A stretch of DNA of 64,000 bases from Zhengitettix transpicula (Eukaryota > Arthropoda > Insecta > Orthoptera > Tetrigidae), in NCBI GenBank assembly GCA_037074705.1, contig CM073590.1, forward strand, positions 38,835,895-38,899,894. Reading direction: 5' to 3'. Under the pieces are notes generated by a model. That model saw only the letters and a list, made by a program, of their open reading frames with translations, was not told where the DNA came from and searched no databases. A program made the position numbers and the translations under genes. Below are positions 55,635-64,000 of this stretch, piece after piece. The first letter of the stretch is position 1. Each line of letters begins with the position of its first letter.

Positions 55635-56356
55635 GTTTTATTAACTTGAGTGCTATTTCCAGTCTACCATGTAGATCATCCTCTATTTCACTTACCTGTC
55701 CCATGATGCAATGTGTGCCTGCCTTAGTATTGATTTTGTACGGTTCCGAATACTATACTACTTTTCATTCGTCTCCTCTGTTTTCTTTTGTTGGTGTTCT
55801 CTATATGCTTTGTTCTTTTCTTCGATGGCTTGTGCTATATCTTCGTCCCAGATTTTTAAACCTCTTTTTCGTTTATTTTGGGTTCTGGAGCCTACAACTT
55901 CTGTTGATATTTGTGTGATAGCTTTCTTGATATTTCCCCATTCTATGTTGACAATATGGTCTACTTTTGTTTGTTCGAGCAGTTTTGTTAGTCTGCGTTG
56001 ATATAGATTCCGAATAATGTCTTCCTTTGGAAGGTATGTTTTGATAATCTTATTTTCTTTATTTATCGGTTTTTCTTTTAGGTTTTCTTTTTTCCATCTT
56101 GCCCATAATTATATTTTTGTTTGCACAAGGAAATTATCTGTGTAGATATTTGCTCCTGTATATACATGAACATTTTGTTGATATATTTTTTTTCTTGGAA
56201 AAGTGTTTGTCACTTTTAATTCGTTCAAACTTATAAATTCTCTTAATTTGATCCCGTTCTGGTGGTCTTCTTCATATATTCCTATCAATTTTTGGATTGG
56301 TTCTTTCCCAATTCTAACATTTAGGTCACCAGATAGTATTATATGATCTCTGTTTT

Positions 56357-56735
56357 TTACTTTCCCAAGTTCTTACCGTAATTTCTGTTAGAACATCTCT
56401 GTCTCTTCCTTCTTTCCTTCTCTGGAGCATATGCTCCAAAGATTGTCAAATGACCTCTGTCGAATTTTAACCTTATAGTAATTATTCTCTCATTTATGAA
56501 TGTGTATTCCCTAATGCTTTTTTGCCACCTTTTGTCTATAAAAACAGTCACTCCACAACAAGCTCTTCTATTATGATCCACTCCGCTATATATTATCTCA
56601 CAACCATCTAATTCCTTTGTGCCTTTGAGTTTCTTTTTGCTTTCTGTAATAACAGCTATATTAACATTGTATTTTTAAGGGTGTTATTAAGTTCTAGTTT
56701 ATGAGTACCCAAACCTTGTACATTCCATGTGGCGA
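56357..56735 (-). pseudogene. LINE APE-type endonuclease fragment
   Basis: From ATWNVQGLGTHKLEL (about 56,735) through VITESK to a 74-codon frame at 56,357-56,581 with ACCGVTVFIDKRWQKSI, INERIITIRLKFDRGHLTIF and GAYAPEKERR. These correspond to the early motifs of AP-endonuclease-like domains in LINEs. A stop and frame changes interrupt it. Downstream (to 55,640) the sequence is too decayed to read confidently. Confidence 0.7.
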
Positions 56736-57084
56736 TGTTCAATATATCCGTTATTCCTACATACATGTCCTTGTTCTTGCCTAGTCGTCGTCTATTAGAT
56801 CCAATCTTGTTCCGAGGCTCTACGTGAAGCTTATGAGTTCTGAAAATTTTTACACGAACAGGTTACCGGCCTTTTGCACAACCTGTAGGACCAGTCAGTT
56901 ACTCTTCTCCTGACTCCTATCCCTTGACCTGCCTGGCTTGGGTGGCCCTACTAGGAGCTTAAGCTCCCGCCAGCAAACTAGCTCTCCGCTTTTCTACGTT
57001 CCCAATTATAAAATATGCCGAGCTGACGACACCATGCCATAGTTCTTCATTTAGGATTTTCCTATTTTTGGTGCTAAATCAAGG

Positions 57085-57485
57085 CGTATACGTCAAATTT
57101 CCCATACACCTAAGCAGGCTTTGAGGGTTGTATGTTCCGGAATGCAGACGGGCTTAAGGTAAGACTTGTTCTCCGTTCTCATTGAATTATTCGTTCACCT
57201 GACCTCCATATCCGGTCGAAGCATGGAGTCAGTTGAATTGCCTCTCCACAACAAACCCTGATCTTCCGTTATCGGAAGGTCCGAGCTATCTGATGCTGGT
57301 TTCCCTGCAGTTTTCCCTGCATCAAATTTAGACTGATCCTTCTTAGGATCCTTAAGATAGAACCCGGTGACGCTTCTCACCCCTTAGCTACCTTGGTCTC
57401 CCTTCCTACTTCCCTATTAAAGGAGAGAGAGAGAGAGCTATTAAAGTTGATAACCCTCAAGTAGCCTATAACTCCATAAAAAAAG
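57085..57485 (+). mobile_element. GC-rich retroposon, copy 9 (highly diverged)
   Basis: Family landmarks remain in order: TGTATGTTCCGG, GGTAAGACTTGTTCTCCGTT, CCGTTATCGGAAGG, CTATCTGATGCTGGTTT, GTTTTCCCTGCAT, GGATCCTTAAGATAG and CCCTCAAGTAGCC, then a seven-A tail. A (GA)n expansion lies at 57,422-57,437. Divergence makes it probably the oldest recognisable copy. No target-site duplication is evident. Confidence 0.7.
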
Positions 57486-59983
57486 AAACGAACAGCGGCA
57501 ATCCAAAATCAGGCACTGATTTAGTAAAAAAAAAATGTTATTTCTTATTAAGAAATTTTCCCGTACTAGACGAGGCTGTTCAACCTAATCAGGGTACATC
57601 GGTAAACTGGCACTATAAAACTACAAGTAGGTGTATGTTATTTCGCACCAGAATTTTATAGTTACGAAGAGTCTGCATGAAATGAGATCCCATTTCACTA
57701 TATGGAAATATTATAATTCGAAACATCTTCTACGGGCCTGTAATAATCAGTCAACTCCGATTCAATGTTAGTCCACACAATTGCCCTACCATTTTCCTTC
57801 TGTTATGGACTAAATAAATATAACTAAAGTGATGTACAAACTACATATTAGCCACTACCCCGTTCTTGTGGAGTCGGTAAGTAATCCTCAATCTCACTCT
57901 TATTAAAAGACCATTCAACTGGAAACTATACACAGATTTATAAAAATTCCACTTAAATCACACGCTGATAAAAACAAGTATAATCGACTTTTACCAAATT
58001 CATACTAGTGAAAACAGCGAACAAAAACTATTTCAAGGAATTCAAACTCATAGTTAATAACATGAATTTCCATACATATTTAGAGAGAACTCCATTTCAG
58101 ACGATGTATCAAGTACCGATAAAGCCACCGAAAACGTAAAACTAGCGATAAAGACAACAAAAATTTACCCGCGATTATTGTCCCTCAACGTTGTGAATGG
58201 TTCACTTTCGGAGAAAACCAAGGTGATTATCAGTGATAGGTCCGGAATGCAATGATAATAAAGGAGTCTTGACACCACACCTCAAGAAAAATTATGCGTG
58301 TCGTTATTAGATTAGATTCCGAGAGCGCCTTTTACTAATCATGTTTCCCAGGCTTACTATAGAAATTAAATTAATTTTTGGCTGACACCTCATACCGAAT
58401 CATGCTGTGGTATTTATCTGTCCAAAGCGTTTATGTTAAAGATGGAACAATGATATAAATGTGCAAATCAATCCCTTCTTCCAACAACAAATTCACCGTG
58501 AATGTTAATAATTTTTCTTTGTTGATCAGCTTTTCCATCAGGTCTTTCTCGTTCTGCTGAAGGCATTTCCACCCAGTGTGGAAAGGACCTGTTTTCTGAT
58601 CGCTGCGCTACAATTCACTAATTTTGTGTTTTTGTAATAGTAACGCTTGGACAATTAGTATGTCATTTCAGGTTTCGGGGTTTCAGGCGTGTAAGTAATA
58701 TGAACTCCTTTAGCAAGATTCATAATTTTTGTTTGTAATAAACATATGTTGCACATATTGTTCTATTTTAAACGTTAAGACTGTTAAGTTGAAACGAATG
58801 AAGGAGATAATAAAAAAATGTTTACCGTTTTTTTTATGTAATGTGGTCTAGTAACAATTTCATTAATTTATCAGTTATCACAGGAAAAATCCATTGTGAT
58901 CAAATAAAATAATTCCATAGATTTCTTAATATTCTATTTTAGACTTAAAAATTGTGTATTAAAAAATTAATAAACAACTTATTTTATGTGTAGATTATAG
59001 CGTGACTTATACTGGGGTCAATATGGAAGACGATTCTTGAATGGCGAATAAATTACTGACTCAAAGAATTGTATGAAATTATGTTGAAATTAATGTATTT
59101 CACCTCTTTCTCTGAACTTTTATGTAGAAGTGAATATTTGTTTAATTATATTAGTTTATGATGTTTCTCGGTTTGAAATAATAAAACTAAAATATTAGAT
59201 TCACGGATGGCGTTCGATTCGAACAAGTGTCAATGGCAGCGAATGTTTCGCCATACTCTGAATACTGTTTGCTTCTTTTATTCCCTGTGAGTGAATAAGT
59301 TGCATCATGAGTCTCATAGTCGCAGATCTTTTGTCGCTCAGGACAATCCATCGTGGAATACATCAGTCCCCGTCTCCTTCAGCCCGAGGCATTCGTCATA
59401 TTGAAGAGGCCTCTGACGTGTATTACAACGTTATACACTACCGAGGTTTGCCTATCTTGTATCGTTTCCATATAATGCTATAAATTTCTCCCGTAGGAGG
59501 GTGGGGATTATAAATAACTTCATTTGCAGTGTGGCTGAGGTAAAGAAGTTATCTTTCCAATTCCATTTCTGGGGAAGAGACACGAGAATGAATACAAATG
59601 AAAACATTCACGAAGATGGATGGAAGTAGTATACGCATGTTCTACCCGACGTATACAGGATATAAAATTGTATCAACACCTCTGCGATTCCAATTCTGTA
59701 TAATACTGGTATTACTTTGTTATCGCCATTGCTCCTGGATATATTGAAGAACGTGTTTAATAGTCCACTATACCAATAAATAAATGACACGAAAATGTTT
59801 CAGAAGAGGACTTTTATGACGAAAAAAATGTATAGATAGAAACTATTCAATTTAAATTTTAAATTATCTAGCTCCGATTTACAAAAACCTCGTGCTTCCA
59901 TTTTATTTCAAATATAATTTTTTAACAAAAAAATATTAAAAATTCTCCAAAGCCATGCAGCGAATTGAAAATGTCTAAGAAAA
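57486..59983. other. AT-rich DNA without recognisable gene
   Basis: No recognisable domain or named repeat. A slightly GC-richer interval at about 59,200-59,460 is unidentified. Confidence 0.5.
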
Positions 59984-59994
59984 TACACACACAC

Positions 59995-60053
<59 letters not shown>
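59984..60053. repeat. (CA)n-(TA)n compound microsatellite
   Basis: ACACACACACACA followed by about 54 nt of TA repeat. The minus frame rich in Ile-Tyr here is an artefact of the repeat. Confidence 0.9.
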
Positions 60054-60056
<3 letters not shown>

Positions 60057-61707
60057 CGCACTCGGCCCGCTCTTTAGGTCAACAATGCTGTCGCGCGGGC
60101 CAAGAGACGTCGACAATGGCTCACTACCAACAATGTAACCCAATCGTGTTAGTAGAGATTATAAATGTGTTATGAAAGTTTTATTTAATAATTTTCCTTA
60201 ATATTATTGCCGGCGTAATTTTGAGGCCAGAGCTTTGTAAATAACAGTCAGTGTAGCGCAAGAATGTAGGGCCGGGAAAGGTTTCCACTCTATTATTGTC
60301 GGCAAAGCGTGTGTAATAACGCCCGAACTTTGGTTTGTGAACTCGAATAATATTATTCATAATAAGGTCTGTGTTGGAACTTTGACCAATGATAGTCAGC
60401 GTGAGGCTAGGTTTTGAGGCCAGCCGAAGATAACTTTAGCTCTCTCGAAACTAAATAAGTAGCGGAATTCAGCAAAGTCTATGCTGAATAAAGATTAGGA
60501 ATATGGTCTACGGGGGCTATTCTCTCGCAGCCAGTACCTGCGAGGGATGTTCTCTTGCAGGCAGAACCTTGTAGGAGAGATAGGAAGAGGCTACCTTTGG
60601 GAATGCCTTTTCCTCTCTCCGTTTTGAACTAAGGTTCCGAAAAGCCGAGGCACCTCGGCCTGTTTTGAGAGGTGAATGTTCCGGGGTCACAGACCTTGGG
60701 CATACGGTAAGAGTTGTTTTCTGTTCCCATTGGAACAGTCGGCCAGATGACTCCTAAACTGGTCGAGGTACGGAGAAGGGAATGCTGCGTTCCCACAGAA
60801 AACTTTTCTCCTGCTATCGGAAGGGCGTGGGACAAGTACCCAATGCCCGACCTATCTGATGCAGGTTTTTCTAGGGTTTTCCCTGCATTACTTTTAGGCG
60901 AATGCCGGGTAGGATCCTTAAACTATAGCCCGCAGGCCCTACTTAACCCTTGGCTACCTTCCTCTACCGTTCCGCATCTCCCCTTTCAAATCCCTTCCTG
61001 TGCTATTAAGGGGAAGTTGCCACCATGTGGATTACCCTCATGTTACCCTAAAAAAAAGACTGAAAATATAATATTCATCGTTTGGCATTAAAGTACTTTT
61101 AAAGTAAAGCTGAGAGATAATAAGCAGGACAAAGTAAAGTTCGTGAACAGTAGTTGAAGAGGTGTCCTGTGGACCGGAATTTAGGGACGTGAAACAATGC
61201 AGTGAACAGTGTAATTGACTGTTGATAAATTTTTCTTTAAAAGAAAATAATTGTGAAGTGCACAATTAATACGGTTCCAGAGCAACTCTAATAAAAATGG
61301 TATGTAAAAACGTTATATTGTAAACTTTTACATATATATGAGTACTGTCATATTTCTTTAGATTCTTTCATTATATAAATTGTTATTGTATATTTAATTA
61401 GTATGTTTTGTAACTCTTTTGGTGCTAATTGCAAATTACTACATATATTAGAGGCCCAGTAAGCGGCCCTAAAATTTTAACTCATATTAAAAGCAGTGGA
61501 AATTTAAAAAAAAAATATGTACGAAAAATTAAATTTAATCGAAATTTATAAGAATTATTTTCCTTTTATCTGTAAAGAGTTGTAATAAATCAAGCATAAA
61601 ATCCTGTTAATTATCTTTACCTATAAAATGAATACTACATAATTTTGCGCCGCAAACTACTTTTAATTATTTATTATATGTAATTATTATCCAAATTGTA
61701 TATTACA
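60054..61707 (+). mobile_element. Probable ATn-LTR element N, with nested retroposon
   Basis: It starts right after a long TA tract (AGTCCGCACTCGGCC) and ends TATATTACA|ATAT at about 61,707. A donor-like GTATGT at 61,300-61,305, then TTGTAAACTTTTAC and GTCATATTTC, parallel the family core. GGCCCAGTAAGCGGCCCTAA at about 61,453 parallels the CCCA..GACCCTGAGA block. Near the end TTTTGCGCCGCAAAC (61,643) may be a degraded PBS-like module. The 5' half differs from other members and is split by retroposon copy 10, so membership is probable, not certain. Confidence 0.45.
60505..61058 (+). mobile_element. GC-rich retroposon, copy 10 (near full length)
   Basis: This copy includes the double CTGCGAG hairpin region (60,528-60,560), the GCCGAGGCACCTCGGC palindrome (about 60,644-60,659) and an eight-A tail at about 61,051. 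It is very close to copy 1; the same reading frame (60,714-61,091) stays open and runs through the A-tail into the flank. It interrupts element N. A target-site duplication could not be matched with confidence. Confidence 0.8.
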
Positions 61708-61742
61708 ATATTTATTTCTGCAAGAAGTAGACAGTGAATACG

Positions 61743-61897
61743 ATAAAATTCTCGGGTCTGAATCCGGGCCAATTGTTTGTTGAATAACAACGTTTTGACG
61801 GCAAGCTCCGCCATCGTAATCATGTTAACACAGCTTGCCGTCGAAACGTTGCTATTCAACAAACAATTGGCCCGGGTTCAGACCAGAGAATTTTATA
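61743..61897. repeat. Near-perfect 65-bp inverted repeat (Penelope-like remnant)
   Basis: The left arm 61,743-61,808 and right arm 61,831-61,897 are reverse complements, with few mismatches, around a 22-nt spacer. Shared blocks include CCGGGCCAATTGTTTGTTGA and ACGGCAAGCT. The right arm reads CTTGCCGTCGAAACGTTG. A GAAAC core beside a GC-rich stem is also a hammerhead-like feature, seen on both strands because of the symmetry. The CUGANGA partner is degraded (GATTACGATGG on the minus strand). Inverted terminal structures of this kind are known in Penelope-like elements, but no Penelope ORF is in the window. Confidence 0.6.
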
Positions 61898-64000
61898 TAG
61901 AACAGATCACCGGAAAAGCCGTCGCTCTCTAAGTGAATACGATATACACATTACGGAAAACTGTCGCATGGAGACTTGGAACCAGAAAAAATACTGTGAA
62001 TATTTAATTTTTTCCGACGATTCAGTAGCGGATGGTGCAAATATGATCATGTACTACAGCACATAAATAAATTTCGTAGAATTTCTGTTTTCGTTATTTT
62101 AAGAACATTGATATTAATTTTTTAAATTCATGATTCGATTTCAAAGACTTTAAACAGCACCGTTAGCGGCTCACTTGCTCAGCACAGAAAACCTATCTCT
62201 AATGAAAAATGCGCATGCGCAGTATCCCTTTTTATCTCTCTGCTGTCCCCATAAAGCTCAACAAACTGCCTCCTTTCTTAATTCAGCGGAAGATAGCAAA
62301 TGTAATACTGCCAACATGCGTAGCTTTTCCTAAAATTAATTTATTTTAAATGTGTCAGAATGGTTATAAATAAGTCAGCTTTTAATAATTGGACATCATT
62401 GCACGTTACTTAAAGAGAATTAATAGTGTAGTATATGACCGGTCGGTTCACTTTCCGCAGATTATTGGTAACATTACCAATGATTTAGCATTTTACTTAG
62501 TTATCCTCATAAAATTGTTGATATTAATTGGGGTTATGTCATTTCTTTACTACTTTATCAATTTCTTTCATATGCGATATTGTTCATTAATTTTAAATTA
62601 CTGCTATTTAAAAAAATTAAAATAAAAGAAAAATTTCTGCCTCTTGTAATCGATCTGCTGCGATCCAGTTAGATTTGCTTTTCTCGACTTATTTTGGAGA
62701 TGATCTTTTCTAGTCTTTTCCAAAAATATCGTTCGAGTTGTTTACAATTTGCGCAATTTGTGCAGTTGGCTGTCCTTCAATGGTAAAATCATAGCTTTTT
62801 CAATATTACGTCTATACCTTTTACAAAACCGATTGCATTATGTATAAAACCTAACACTCCAATTTTTAATATCTGTTATGATGAAACCATATATGAATTG
62901 TAAATACATTACACAGATAATTATTTCTGACAACTGACAATAGCATGTTTTTTATTATGGAAATATAAATTTATTTGTGGAATCTGCCATTTCGTTTGTA
63001 GCTCGCTTCCGAGGGAAAAATAATTTATTAATTTTCTGACTCAAATAAATAATTTCTAACGATAACGAGGAAAGAAGAGTCAAGAGTAGTGTAGCCATTT
63101 TATGTCTTTATTAATTAATGATAACATTGAAAAGATAACAGCATTGAGTCTTCAACTCTTTTTATTTTTATAGAAACATGTATTTCACGTTAATATTTTT
63201 GAAATCCACTTTGCCGTTATTAAATAACACGTACTACAGTTGAATTCATCACGAATAATTCACTAATATTCACTTTTATTTCATTTTTTAAGTTACTACC
63301 CATTCCTCTAAACAAATGGTTACTTTGTAAATCGGATATTTGCTAAAGGCATATTCATGAATTTTGTGTTCTGGTCTCAGTACAACCTACTTGTTCGGAT
63401 TCTCATAGATGTTTCTCTCAGAAAATCAGATCAATCTCAAATACTTTGAATGCTCTCATCAATAAATAAGGGATTATTATTTACTTTTATTTACTTTCAC
63501 CTTATTTGGCAACGAAATCTCAAATTACTATAATTTTCTTCCCTCACATCCTTTACAATAATTTATTTTCTTAATTCCTCGTAAATGCGACATCCGTTCG
63601 TTTTTAATGTGAGCACAAGCACATTTATTTAATAATTATTGATATAGATAATACGCAAAATCTGTTTTTCACATTTTCGTATTTTTTAATCTTCTACTAA
63701 TAAATAATAAAATTATGTATGATGAATCAAATTATTATTCCACAGTTCACACATCAGAAAACACGCTTGTCTTTTTTTTTCATGTTCCGGTTTATCATAC
63801 CAACTTCAAATTTAATATTTTTTCTTTAATGACGTGTTTTTCTAAATTACTCCCAACTTCACAATGCTGTGGTTCAGTATTGACTCATTCATCTTATTTA
63901 ATAGTCGAATAAATTCAAAAGAATAGCCAGTTAATTCTACCTTTTCATTTGCCAGCCAAACCTTTTACTGATAAAGAGAGTACTTTAACATTAATAGTTA
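61898..64000. other. AT-rich DNA without recognisable gene
   Basis: Short frames (62,389-62,625 and 63,715-63,912) are hydrophobic or AT-rich noise. No dispersed repeat is recognised, and there is no sign of an exon or RNA gene up to the end of the window. Confidence 0.5.

Larger units (their letters stand above)
54177..56990 (-). mobile_element. RTE-like LINE retrotransposon, decayed
   Basis: Minus-strand blocks occur in the order expected for an endonuclease-reverse transcriptase LINE. There is a GC-rich 5' leader (about 56,750-56,990). An APE-type endonuclease starts ATWNVQGLGTH near 56,735. RT finger and palm segments follow, then a post-RT domain ending GRPRLRW at 54,228, then a short 3' end with AGAAGAAGAAGAAG (54,177-54,192). 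Simple-repeat 3' tails and the compact length of about 2.8 kb are typical of RTE-clade elements. Many frameshifts and stops split the ORF. Confidence 0.75.

Noticed and set aside
54177..56990. Intact LINE able to move
   Set aside because: The endonuclease, RT and C-terminal parts lie in different frames, with stops between them.

Overview
This window looks like a gene-free, repeat-dense stretch of an AT-rich insect nuclear genome. The signs are a mariner transposon, several non-LTR retrotransposon (LINE) fragments, many LTR-type elements, tRNA-derived SINE sequence, Helitron-like ends and long TA microsatellites, with no operons and no recognisable host exon. The repeat mix would fit a large insect genome such as a cockroach, termite, orthopteran or stick insect, but the species cannot be proved from this sequence.

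Three repeat systems dominate. (1) A family of 0.8-1.7 kb LTR-like elements, called here the ATn-LTR family, lies at 11.5-14.7, 28.7-34.1, 37.5-40.4, 46.7-50.5, 51.96-52.05 and probably 60.05-61.7 kb, with a possible remnant at 15.6-16.2 kb. Members typically begin TGTAAT or TGTAGT, end ATTACA or CTACA, and sit in (TA)n tracts; one subfamily begins (AG)TGGCAATTAAAAGG. They share a splice-donor-like GTAAGT/GTGAGT, a downstream GTAAAC...GTCAGATTTCG block and a CCCA..GACCCTGAGA block. Several end in arrays of a primer-binding-site-like module resembling the tRNA-Lys site TGGCGCCCAACGTGGGGC, repeated about every 57 bp. Thirteen listed members cover roughly a quarter of the window and tend to lie head to head across a TA tract. 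(2) A GC-rich retroposon family of about 540 bp has ten copies. It has an A-tail, 5' truncations, two conserved hairpins and, in three copies, clear target-site duplications. (3) A separate 3.56 kb LTR retrotransposon (23,673-27,233, minus strand) has two similar LTRs, a polypurine tract and one coiled-coil Gag-like ORF but no recognisable pol.

Other identifiable pieces are an RTE-like LINE (54.2-57.0 kb, minus, many frameshifts), a LINE RNase H and 3' end (52.05-52.8 kb, plus), a LINE 3' end (21.85-22.2 kb, minus), and a dead mariner with both inverted repeats (36.07-37.30 kb). There is also a 330 bp foldback (10.2 kb) and two inverted-repeat loci with hammerhead-ribozyme-like cores typical of Penelope-like elements (44.9 and 61.8 kb).

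The intervals between are AT-rich DNA in which I see no gene. A few GC-richer islands (17.6-18.1, 18.5-18.7, 20.3-20.9, 50.8-51.3 kb) could not be classified. Nothing here works as a cellular pathway; the layout records repeated transposition, nesting and decay.
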